The notes under the pieces were generated by a model. That model saw nothing but the letters and a program-made list of their open reading frames with translations. It did no database searches and had not been told where the DNA came from. 64,000 bases of DNA, taken from NCBI RefSeq assembly GCF_020103725.1, contig NZ_JAHXBG010000035.1, positions 1-64,000 on the forward strand. The letters are read 5' to 3'. Shown here piece by piece: positions 16,435-25,765 of this stretch. A program made the position numbers and the translations under genes. How positions within the stretch are numbered: the first letter of the stretch is position 1; every line of letters starts with the position of its first letter. The DNA is from Hyalangium gracile (GTDB lineage Bacteria > Myxococcota > Myxococcia > Myxococcales > Myxococcaceae).

Positions 16435-18060
16435 GTGAGCCCGATCCCTTTCCGAGCCCTGTTCTGTCGTCCCTCTTCCTCGAAGTCCCTGCGCACGGCC
16501 GTGGCTGCCGCGCTGCTCGCGGGCCTGTCGGCCTGTGACAAGGGCACGCCGCCCGCCGCTCCCGCGGACAAGGCCCCCGAGGCCGCCGCGGGTGACAAGG
16601 CCCCCGCCGCCGGTGCCCAGGCCCCCGCCAAGCCCGCGGAGCCTTCCGTGGTGACGGTGCTGGTGACCGGTGGACTGGGCGGCCAGCTGGTGCCCGCGGG
16701 CGAGGAGGGCCAGACCCAGGGTGGCGCGGCCGAGACGCTGGGCCGCTGGGTGGCCGAGGACAAGCACTGCGCCGGCCCCGTGAAGGCGGACGGCCAGGCC
16801 TCGTGCCCGGACTCCACCACGCTGGCGCTGGCCACTGGCGATCACTGGAACGGCCCGGCGCTCTCGTCCTTCTTCCTCGGCGAGCCGACCGCGGCCGTGA
16901 TGGCGCGCATGGGCTACGCCGCCTCGGCGCTCGGCAACCACGAGCTGGACTATGGCCGTGAGCAGTTCCTCAAGAATGCCGGCATCGGCCAGTTCTCGTT
17001 CCTGGCGGCCAACCTGAAGGTGAAGGATGCCGCGGTCGCCAAGGGCATGGACCTGCCGGCCTTCAAGGTGTTCGACCGCAAGGGCCTGAAGATCGGCGTG
17101 GTGGGGCTGACCTCGCCGAAGACCGTGACGTCCGCGATGGCCGGCCGCGCCGAGGGGCTGGACCTGGTGGGCACCGAGGAGGCGCTCGCGAGCGCCATCC
17201 CCGAGGCTCGCAAGGCGGGCGCCGACGTGGTGGTGGTGGTGGCGGACATGTGCCCCACCGAGCTGCAGCCCACGCTGGAGAAGCACCCGGACTGGAAGCT
17301 GGCGCTGGTGGCCGGTGGCCGCTGCCAGACGCAGATCGACACCAAGGTGGGTGACACGCAGGTCGTCTCGCTCGGCCGCGGCCTGGAGAAGTTCCTGCGC
17401 GCCCGCATCACCTTCGACCCGTCCAAGCCGGCCGGCGAGAAGGTCACCGCCATGGAGGCGAAGCTGGTGGACGTGGCGGGCGCCGGGGGGACTCCGGACG
17501 CCGAGGCCGCGAAGATCATCGCCGATGCGAAGACGCAGCTGGAGCCGAAGCTCGGCGAGCAGATCGGCTTCACGAAGAAGGGCATCAAGCAGGGCACGCC
17601 GGAGATGACCCGCTGGGTGGCGGGCTCCATGCGCGAGAGCATCAAGGCCGACGCGGTGGTGCTCAACCGCAAGGGTGTCCGCCAGGATCTGCCCGCGGGC
17701 CCCATCACGATGGGCAGCATCTACTCGGTGCTGCCGTACGAGAACTCGCTGATGCTCGTGAAGGTGAAGGGCGCGGACCTGGCCACGCAGCTGGCCAACC
17801 CGGAGGCGTTCGTCTCGGGCTTCACCGCCGCCGGCAAGGGCAAGTTCAAGGACGCCAAGGGCAAGCCGCTGGACCCCAAGAAGGAGTACACGGTGGGCAC
17901 CGTCGAGTACCTCTACTTCGGCGGTGACGGCTTCGAGTTCGAGAAGCTCGACCCGGATCCGAAGGAGACGGGCATGGCGTGGCAGACGCCCGTGGCGGAG
18001 TGGACGCGCAACCAGAAGTCCACCGAGGCCAGGCCGCTGGAGAAGTCGCTGCCCAAGTAG
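16435..18060 (+). CDS. 5'-nucleotidase-like lipoprotein with degenerate metal site
   Basis: The 541-aa product starts at a GTG (16435) and has a lipoprotein signal (lipobox LSAC, Cys34), an Ala/Pro/Lys linker, a metallophosphatase-like domain (~75-330) and a C-terminal 5'-nucleotidase domain (~345-540) with LPYENSL and FGGDGF. Active enzymes of the UshA/5'-nucleotidase family coordinate two metals with D-x-H, GD, GNH(E/D), a lone His and GH-x-H. Here only GD (ATGDHWNG) and GNHELDYG are seen: the first motif reads TGGLGG, the lone-His region reads ADMCP and the GHxH region reads AGGRCQ. The protein is therefore probably not a normal hydrolase. A strong terminator follows. Confidence 0.8.
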   Translation: MSPIPFRALFCRPSSSKSLRTAVAAALLAGLSACDKGTPPAAPADKAPEAAAGDKAPAAGAQAPAKPAEPSVVTVLVTGGLGGQLVPAGEEGQTQGGAAETLGRWVAEDKHCAGPVKADGQASCPDSTTLALATGDHWNGPALSSFFLGEPTAAVMARMGYAASALGNHELDYGREQFLKNAGIGQFSFLAANLKVKDAAVAKGMDLPAFKVFDRKGLKIGVVGLTSPKTVTSAMAGRAEGLDLVGTEEALASAIPEARKAGADVVVVVADMCPTELQPTLEKHPDWKLALVAGGRCQTQIDTKVGDTQVVSLGRGLEKFLRARITFDPSKPAGEKVTAMEAKLVDVAGAGGTPDAEAAKIIADAKTQLEPKLGEQIGFTKKGIKQGTPEMTRWVAGSMRESIKADAVVLNRKGVRQDLPAGPITMGSIYSVLPYENSLMLVKVKGADLATQLANPEAFVSGFTAAGKGKFKDAKGKPLDPKKEYTVGTVEYLYFGGDGFEFEKLDPDPKETGMAWQTPVAEWTRNQKSTEARPLEKSLPK

Positions 18061-18093
18061 TCTCGGCGCGAGCGCTTCGGCCTGAAGCAACGA

Positions 18094-18128
18094 GGGGCGG
18101 GACCCGGTACGAGGGCCCGCCCCTTTTT
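18094..18128 (+). terminator. Rho-independent terminator
   Basis: A perfect 8-bp GC stem (GGGGCGGG 18094-18101, CCCGCCCC 18116-18123) is followed directly by TTTTT (18124-18128), 33 bases after the stop of the 5'-nucleotidase-like gene. It is the clearest intrinsic terminator in the window. Confidence 0.9.
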
Positions 18129-18147
18129 CATGCCCGGAGTCCGGCGC

Positions 18148-20088
18148 TCAGAAGGCCGCGCCGCTGGCGCGCTCGCCCGGAGAGGCGTCCAGCGACGACA
18201 GGGAGGTGTGGAGCACGAAGCTGCCCGTGGCGCTGGCATCCGGGCTCCGGTTCATGGAGACCCCATCCGTGCCGGCCAGGGCGCTGCCGTAGCTGAAGGA
18301 GTCCAGGGTCGTCTTGCCGCTCTTCACCGCCACGGTGGCGCTGCTGTTGAGCAGGCTGAGGCCACCGGTGGAGGCCGCCACGGCGTTGGGCGTGCCCGAG
18401 GGGATGCCAGAGGCGCCACCGAACACGACGATGGCCTTGCCCGGCGCCAGCGAGGTGCCCGCCGCGAAGGTGTGGCGCACGGTGCCGCCCACGGTGATCG
18501 TCCAGCCCGCGATGGTGAGGGGAGCGCCTCCCACGTTCACCAGCTCCACGAACTCGCCGGAGGTGGCGGAGCCGGGCTCGTTGGCGAGGATCTCGTTGAG
18601 GATGACCTTCCCTGGACTGGAGGAGGTGAGGGTGAAGACGCCGTCGCTGGTGTCCACCGGGGTGCCGTTGAGCGCGTCCGAGATGCGCACGCGCGCCTGG
18701 GTGGAGGCGGAGTTCGGCACGGTCCACGTGTAGCTGCCCGTGGAGGCCGCCGCGCTGCTGGCGAGGACCGTCCACGAGCCGCCGTTGTCGAGCGTGTACT
18801 CGAGCTTCACGTTCGACACCCCGGAGGAAGCCCAGGTGATGGCGCGGCTGCTCCCGCCGCTCCAGCTCTCTCCGCCGTTGGGCGCGGTGACGGTGAGGCT
18901 GCGCGTCTGCGTGCCGGTGGTGGCGGAGACGGTGGCGCTCGCGGGGGACTCGTTGCCGGCCGCGTCGGTGGCCGTCACCCGGTACCAGTACGTGGTGCCG
19001 CCGGACAGCCCCAGATCGGCGAAGCCGGTGGTGGAGGAGGTGCCCACGAGCGAGAAGCTGGAGCCGTTGGTGCTCCGGTACACCTGGTAGCCCGTCACCC
19101 CCACGTTGTCCGTGGCGGCCTGCCACGACAGCTCGATCTCCGAGCCGGACGCCACGGTGGCCACCAGCGAGCCCGGCGCGCTCGGCGGCTGGGTGTCTGC
19201 GCCCTGGCCCTTGGAGGTGTAGGCGGTGGAGGTGTTGCCCTGGCTCACGGTGAAGCCGGCGCCGGTGGCGCTGGTGAGCTCGATGTGGCCGTACTTGCGG
19301 TTGGTGCCGGGATCCTCGGTCTCCCAGACGTCCGAGCCGACATTGGCGAGCCGGGCCAGCGCCTCCGAGGAGGGGTGGCCGTACGGGTTGCCGATGCCCA
19401 CCGAGATGAACGAGGCGAGCGGCTTGATGATGCCCAGGAAGGTGGCGTTGGACGAGTACCTCGAGCCGTGGTGGTGGACCTTGTACACCTCGAGCTCGCC
19501 CACGGCGGAGGCCACGCTCGACTCCTGATCCGGCGAGGCGCCCGTGAGATCTCCACCCACCAGCGCATCGAAGGCGCCGTAGGAGATCTTCACCACCACC
19601 GAGTTGGCGTTCTCGTCGGAGTTGCCGCCCCCGGAGCGGACGACGGACAGCGTCACCTGGTTGCACAGCGAGAAGCTCTGCCCCGCCGAGGCGGTGCGGC
19701 GCTTGCCAGCGAAGTGGGACGCGTACTCGTCGTAGGCGCTGGAGGAGTAGGTGCCACCGTTGTCATAGATTGCGTCGATGGGCACCGCGTCCGTGCCCAC
19801 GTCCACCTCGTCGATTCCGCCCATGTGGTCGGCGTGGAGATGGGAGATGAAGGCCATCTGCACGCGCGTCACGCCGATCGACTTGAGGTACGCCTTGATG
19901 GTGGCGCCCGAGCCTGTGGGCCCTCCGTCGAAGAGCACCGCGCAGCCTCCGGGCGCGACGAGCACGGCGGCATCTCCCTGGCCGATGTCCATGGTCGTGA
20001 AGCGCAGGCTCTGGGCCAGCGCCAGTCCCGGGAGGAGCAAAGGAAGGAAGACGGCCAGTTGAGCCAGGAAAGGCAGACGCAGGCGCAT
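18148..20088 (-). CDS. Secreted ComEC-like MBL-fold hydrolase with Fn3 and lamin-tail domains
   Basis: The 646-aa product has a Sec signal peptide (1-25, ending LALAQ). Residues ~27-290 match the metallo-beta-lactamase-fold domain of ComEC-type proteins: MDIGQGDA at 33-40, FDGGP, the metal motif SHLHADH at 82-88, GGDLTG and KVHHHGS. A fibronectin type III domain (~305-395) and a further beta-sandwich (~400-490) follow, then a lamin-tail domain (~495-620, starting KVILNEILANEPGS and ending its core with FVELVN...GWTI). Lamin-tail domains often accompany secreted nucleases and phosphatases. A role as an extracellular nuclease is inferred. Without a membrane channel it cannot be a full ComEC. 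Confidence 0.85.
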   Translation of the reverse strand: MRLRLPFLAQLAVFLPLLLPGLALAQSLRFTTMDIGQGDAAVLVAPGGCAVLFDGGPTGSGATIKAYLKSIGVTRVQMAFISHLHADHMGGIDEVDVGTDAVPIDAIYDNGGTYSSSAYDEYASHFAGKRRTASAGQSFSLCNQVTLSVVRSGGGNSDENANSVVVKISYGAFDALVGGDLTGASPDQESSVASAVGELEVYKVHHHGSRYSSNATFLGIIKPLASFISVGIGNPYGHPSSEALARLANVGSDVWETEDPGTNRKYGHIELTSATGAGFTVSQGNTSTAYTSKGQGADTQPPSAPGSLVATVASGSEIELSWQAATDNVGVTGYQVYRSTNGSSFSLVGTSSTTGFADLGLSGGTTYWYRVTATDAAGNESPASATVSATTGTQTRSLTVTAPNGGESWSGGSSRAITWASSGVSNVKLEYTLDNGGSWTVLASSAAASTGSYTWTVPNSASTQARVRISDALNGTPVDTSDGVFTLTSSSPGKVILNEILANEPGSATSGEFVELVNVGGAPLTIAGWTITVGGTVRHTFAAGTSLAPGKAIVVFGGASGIPSGTPNAVAASTGGLSLLNSSATVAVKSGKTTLDSFSYGSALAGTDGVSMNRSPDASATGSFVLHTSLSSLDASPGERASGAAF

Positions 20089-20115
20089 ACGCTCGACTCC
20101 GGGGCTGGGGGATGC

Positions 20116-20149
20116 ACCCGTTGTACGGGTCCGCGTTTCAGAGGGTCAA
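20116..20149 (-). promoter_or_regulatory. Putative sigma-70 promoter with overlapping palindrome
   Basis: Read on the minus strand: TTGACC (20149-20144), 18 bases, TACAAC (20125-20120), placing the start of transcription about 25 bases before the ATG at 20088. The -10 lies inside a perfect palindrome, ACCCGT-tgt-ACGGGT (20116-20130), which could be an operator. Confidence 0.45.
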
Positions 20150-20151
20150 TT

Positions 20152-20186
20152 TCGTATTCTCAATTTATCGGAAGAAAGGAATACGA
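20152..20186. promoter_or_regulatory. AT-rich inverted repeat between divergent genes
   Basis: TCGTATTC (20152-20159) and GAATACGA (20179-20186) are perfect 8-bp arms around a 19-base AT-rich spacer, just upstream of the -35 of the MBL gene promoter. Low GC in this genome makes it stand out; it is probably a regulator binding site. Confidence 0.4.
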
Positions 20187-20294
20187 GTGGCCGAGGTGAA
20201 CCCAGACAGACATTGATTTCAGTGTGTCTTTCCCCGGGTCCCTCGTGCCCCAGGTGTCAGTGGGCACCACGGCCTGGGCTAGAGTCGAGCGCCT

Positions 20295-21311
20295 ATGGAC
20301 GTGGCGGAGTTCATCGAGACGCGGCGCCCCCGGTGGGAGAAGCTGGAGTCCCTGCTCGACAAGGCCGAGTTCGCGGGCCTGGCGGGGCTGAGCATCGAGG
20401 AGGCGCGCTCGCTGGGGAAGATGTACCGGGCGGTCTCCAGTGACTTGCTGTGGGTGCGCGCGCGCAGCGGCTCGGCGGACGTGAGCGCGTATCTGAATGA
20501 TCTGGTGGGGCGCGCCTACGCCATCACCTACCCGGGCAAGCGCCCGCGGTTCGCGGACGTGTGGGGCTTCGTCTCGAAGGGCTTTCCGGCGCTCATGCGG
20601 CGCGAGTGGCGCATGTACGTGGCGTCGGTGCTGATGCTGCTGGCGGGCACGGGCTTCGGCTACCTGGGCATGGTGATGGATCCGGACGCGGCGCACTACC
20701 TGGTGCCCGAGGAGCACCTGAAGCTCGATCCGGTCGAGCGCGCCGAGAAGGAGGCCAAGGGCGAGGGGATGACGGTGGAGGAGCAGGCGCACTTCTCCGC
20801 GTTCCTCTTCACCCACAACATCCAGGTGGCCTTCCTGGCGTTCGCGCTGGGCATCACGGTGGGGATCGGCACGGCGCTGATGCTCTTCGTGAACGGGCTG
20901 TTCCTGGGGGCGCTGGCCCAGGTGTACACGGCGAAGGGGATGGCCGGGTGGTTCTGGGCGTGGATCCTCCCGCACGGCATTCCGGAGATCACCGCCATCT
21001 GCATCGCGGGGGCGGCGGGGCTCGTCATCGCGCGGGGGATGGCGGCGCCCAAGGGGCTGCCTCGGGGCATGGCGCTGCGGCAGGAGGCGGTGACGGCGGT
21101 GAAGCTGCTGTTCGGCACGCTGGCGCTCTTCGTGCTCGCGGGCTTCATCGAGGGCACGGTGTCGCAGATCCATCCGCCGAAGCTGTCGGTGGCCTTCAAG
21201 GTCTCGTTCGCGCTGGCGGTGGGGGCGGGCGTCTACGCCTACCTGGGCTCGGACTTCCTGCGCTCCTGGCAGGGAGAGTCCAAGGCCACTGTCTCGCCGC
21301 GTGGATCCTGA
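20295..21311 (+). CDS. Stage II sporulation protein M-like (DUF95) membrane protein
   Basis: The 338-aa protein has a helical cytoplasmic N-terminus (~1-110, starting VAEFIETRRPRWEKLE, typical of the family) and five to six membrane helices, with the conserved NIQVAFLAFALG segment near residue 176 and the HGIPEI motif near 231. SpoIIM in Bacillus belongs to the DMP engulfment complex; in non-endospore formers the family occurs with RDD, MoxR and DUF58 genes and its role is unknown. The ATG at 20295 matches the family N-terminus. Confidence 0.9.
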   Translation: MDVAEFIETRRPRWEKLESLLDKAEFAGLAGLSIEEARSLGKMYRAVSSDLLWVRARSGSADVSAYLNDLVGRAYAITYPGKRPRFADVWGFVSKGFPALMRREWRMYVASVLMLLAGTGFGYLGMVMDPDAAHYLVPEEHLKLDPVERAEKEAKGEGMTVEEQAHFSAFLFTHNIQVAFLAFALGITVGIGTALMLFVNGLFLGALAQVYTAKGMAGWFWAWILPHGIPEITAICIAGAAGLVIARGMAAPKGLPRGMALRQEAVTAVKLLFGTLALFVLAGFIEGTVSQIHPPKLSVAFKVSFALAVGAGVYAYLGSDFLRSWQGESKATVSPRGS

Positions 21312-21439
21312 GTCTCCGGTTGGAGACGGGTCGCCGTCCGGCTCGTCTCTCAGGTGGTTGAATCCACGGGGATTTGTCTTGGCGTGAGTCCTGCTCTGGC
21401 TCGTCTGGCCACACTCCAGTGGCTCAACGGGAGCAACTC

Positions 21440-22162
21440 ATGACTGAGACGAACGGAACCCAGACGAGCGCTGTCCCCTCGACCCTCGCGGAAGCGCGCG
21501 TGCTGATGCTGCAGTGCGTGGCGCGGGACAACGCCGAGCACTACCGCCTGGGGTGCCTCTACAACCAGGTGGTGGACAAGGGCCTGGCGGGGACCTTCAC
21601 GGAAGAGAGCGCGCGGCGGTACTTCGCCCCTTGGATCAAGACCTTCTCGATGTCGGATCTCCACATGTACGGCACCGTGGCGCGGGAGTTCCCAGAGGAG
21701 ATCTGCAGGAAATACGGCATGAAGCCGCTGCGCCTGCTGATGGCGTACGCGAAGAGGTTCAGGCTCTCGGTGGTGGGGAAGGATCCCGGGCCCCTGCTCA
21801 TCCGGGTGCCCCAGGCGGACGGCACGATGCTCTACAAGCCCTTCCATGCATGCTCCAGGGAGGAGGTGGGGCGGGCGATGACCGGAAGAGTCCCCACGGA
21901 GGACAAGGGCTTCGGGACTGTTCCTGGCGAGGAGCTTCATCGCCTGCAGAGCCTGCGAGATGGCATGCAGAAGCACTTCCCGGAGAACTCCTCCGCACGG
22001 CTGCGTGCGGCGGCGCGGGATGGTCAGCTCCAGATCACGCTGAGGAATGTCTCGGTCGCGGAGCTGGAGCTGCTGATGGCGGCCATCTACGAGAGCCGCG
22101 AGCACGTGTTCCAGGAGCAGATCTCCAGGCCCGTGGAGCCGCTCTCAGAAGCAGTCTCCTGA
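21440..22162 (+). CDS. Hypothetical protein
   Basis: I do not recognise this 240-aa protein. It is soluble, with no signal peptide or membrane segment, and mostly helical. Residues ~15-100 are the most distinctive, containing YRLGCLYNQVVDKG and YGTVAREFPEEICRKYG, which read like a helical, possibly DNA- or protein-binding region. The ATG at 21440 follows an ACGGGAG ribosome-binding site; upstream in-frame starts lack one. It converges with the DUF58 gene six bases away. Confidence 0.6.
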   Translation: MTETNGTQTSAVPSTLAEARVLMLQCVARDNAEHYRLGCLYNQVVDKGLAGTFTEESARRYFAPWIKTFSMSDLHMYGTVAREFPEEICRKYGMKPLRLLMAYAKRFRLSVVGKDPGPLLIRVPQADGTMLYKPFHACSREEVGRAMTGRVPTEDKGFGTVPGEELHRLQSLRDGMQKHFPENSSARLRAAARDGQLQITLRNVSVAELELLMAAIYESREHVFQEQISRPVEPLSEAVS

Positions 22163-22167
22163 CGCTG

Positions 22168-23471
22168 CTACAGCACTCCGCGCGCCTTGATGTCCAGGTA
22201 GCGATTGACGGCGGCCAGGCTCAGCTCGTCCGGCTGCACGTCGATCATCTGCACCCCGCCCATGCTCACCCGGGCCTTGAGCGTCTCGCGGTCCGAGAGC
22301 AGCTCGGAGGCCACCGCGTGCTGGAAGGCCTCCTCCGGCCCTGGCGGAGGCTGGCGCAGCAGCCCCAGCAGCGCCGTGTCCTTCACCGAGAGGCACAGCG
22401 GCACGTGGCGCCGCGCCAGCCGGTGCAGCGGATCGATCATCGTGGAGGCCTGCTCCTCGTCCAGGAAGTCCGTGAACACGCACAGCAGGCTGCGCCGCGT
22501 GAGCCGGACGTTCAGCTCCTTGAAGAGCGCCAGGTAGTCCACGTAGGTGAGGCTCGGCGTGGCCGAGTAGAGCGCGTCCACGATCTTCCGGTACTGCCCG
22601 CGCCCCGCCGCCGGCGGCAGGTACGTCTTCACCCCATCCGCGAAGACGACCAGCCCCACCCGATCCCCGTTGCGCACCGCCACGAAGGCCAGGAAGAGCG
22701 CCGCGTTCACCGCGTGGTCCAGCTTCGTCAGCCCGTCCACCTGGGCCGCCATGGAGCGCCCCGCGTCCACGGCGATCAGCAGCGACTGGGAGCGCTCGGA
22801 CTCCATCACCCGCGTGACGGGCTTACCTCGGCGGGCCGTGGCCTTCCAGTCCACCTCGCGCACCGAGTCTCCCTGAGCGTAGTCGCGCAGGCGGGCGAAC
22901 TCACTGCCCCGGCCGTCCCGCCGGAGCTGGCGCAGGCCCAGGTTCACCAGATCCAGCGCCGCGCCCGAGAGCAGCAGCCGGCTGGCGCCTCGCAGATCCG
23001 GGAACACAGAGGCGCTCTGCGCCGCCTTGAAGGCGCGCTCGTCGTAGACGAGCCCCAGCGGCCCCCGCACCCGCACGTGCACGTCACCGAAGGAGAACTT
23101 GCCGCGCCTGGACGGCGTCACCTTGTACACCCAGCGCGTCTGACTCTGGGGCGGCAGGCTCAGCGGCGCCTCCTCCGGCGTGGCGGTGAAGGCCTCTGGC
23201 ACATCGTCCCGGACGCGCACCTGCACCGCCTGGTTGGAGCGGTGGATGAGCTGCACCTCCACCCGGTTGGGCACGCCCACCGACAGCTTGCTCGGCAGGT
23301 GGCGGTGCACCTCCAGCCGCACCCGGCGGGCCATCACCAGGTCCACCGCGGCCAGCCCCACGACGAGCAGATCCAACGCCAGCACGAGCCCGCCCAGCCC
23401 CGGGAAGAATCCCGCCGCCATCATCGGCAGCGCCATCAGGGCCAGCACCGCCCACAGGCGCGTGGTGGGAA

Positions 23472-23475
<4 letters not shown>
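22168..23475 (-). CDS. DUF58 protein of the first MoxR cluster
   Basis: The 435-aa protein has two N-terminal membrane helices (~8-50), a beta-rich region and a vWA-like DUF58 core. The [23 protein letters not shown] motif (~190-212) is the family hallmark. The metal-site motif reads DAGRSM rather than D-x-S-x-S, so a Gly replaces the first Ser. DUF58 proteins work with MoxR AAA+ ATPases, probably as substrate or adaptor. Its ATG overlaps the stop of moxR by four bases, giving tight coupling. Confidence 0.9.
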
Positions 23476-24469
<994 letters not shown>

Positions 24470-24473
<4 letters not shown>

Positions 24474-25765
24474 GACTCCTCGACGGAAATGGCGGTCGGG
24501 CGGGTGGGCCCGGTGGGATGGATGCGGTTGCGCAGCTCGGCCGTGCGCGCGGCCAGCTGCTGGAGCTCGCTGTCGCTCAGCGTCTCCTCCGAGCGGCGGA
24601 CGATGGCGCGCAGCCCCTGGGACAGGTCCTCCCGGCCGCGCGCCTGGAGCCCCTCGGCGACGGCGGAGGCGGGCGCGTGCGCGGGCAGCCCGGCGTACAG
24701 GGCCAGCTCCTGGGTGAGCCCCTTGGAGATGAGGCCCGCGGCGAAGGCATGGTGCTTGCCCTCCCGGTACAGGCGGCTCATCGCGAAGAGCGCGTCCGTG
24801 GCGCCCACGCGGACCGACTCCGGCGGCGGGTGCGGACGGCCGAAGCGCTTGAGCGAGATGGACCACAGCGCCACGCCCAGCAGCAGCTGCGCCACGGCGA
24901 AGTGCAGGCCGTAGCGCCTGGCGAAGTCCACGATGGAGCGCTCGTTGGTGAAGCCGTGGTGGAACTCGCTGAACTCGTAGGGGCCGGGGCCCAGGGCGCG
25001 CAGGGCGCTCAGCCAGAACTGCGCGTTGTCCGCCCGCGCGAGCGCCTCGTTCATCGCCAGCTCCGGCGCGCCCACCACCAGCACCTTGCCCAGGCCGTAG
25101 GGCACCACCGCCGCCACCGGGCGCTCGAGCTGCGCGTCCTGCAGCACGGGCACCGCGCCGGAGGGCAGCTGCAGGAAGGACTGGATCTTCGCCTCCACCC
25201 GCTCCATGCCCAGCGTGTACGGCGTGGGCATGGGCGGCACCAGCGTGCGCATGGGCAGCGTGGTGTCCACCTTGGAGAGCTTCACCTCCAGCGCGTCCAG
25301 CAGCGGGTTCTCCCTCGAGCCCCACGGCACGTACACCAGCGAGTGCCCGGCCTTCACGTGCCCGAGCAGCTTCTCCCGCTCGTCCTCGGTGAGCTCGTTG
25401 GCGTGCAGGACGTTGAGGCCCTCGTGGGGCACGTCCTCGGACTGCTCCAGCTCCTCGTCCCGCTCCTTGGCGAGCAGCGTCTCGTCCAGGTCGTCCTCGC
25501 GCGCGCCGTCCACGGCCACCGCCAGCAGGATCAGCGTGGCGGTGGACTTCTCGTCCAGCACCTGGAGATCCGCGGAGCGCCGGACGACGGGCAGCCCGCT
25601 CTCCTCGGCCAGCAGGTAGAGCGCTCGGGCTCCGCCCTCCGCCGCGCGGTAGGTGGAGAGCGTGTCCGCGAAGCCGCCGCGCGAGGCCCCCTTCATCAGG
25701 AAGGTGCCGAGGATGGCGGAGAGCAGCAGCCCGCCCACCACGAGCATCGGGAAGCGATCACGCAC
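24470..25765 (-). CDS. DUF4350 membrane protein
   Basis: The 431-aa protein starts at a GTG (25765) inside the end of the DUF4129 gene (8-base overlap). It has an N-terminal membrane helix (~7-24), an extracytoplasmic DUF4350 domain (~35-280; [22 protein letters not shown] is typical of its start), a second membrane helix (~300-318) and a helical cytoplasmic tail. DUF4350 proteins are regular partners of MoxR and DUF58; the biochemical role is unknown. Confidence 0.85.
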
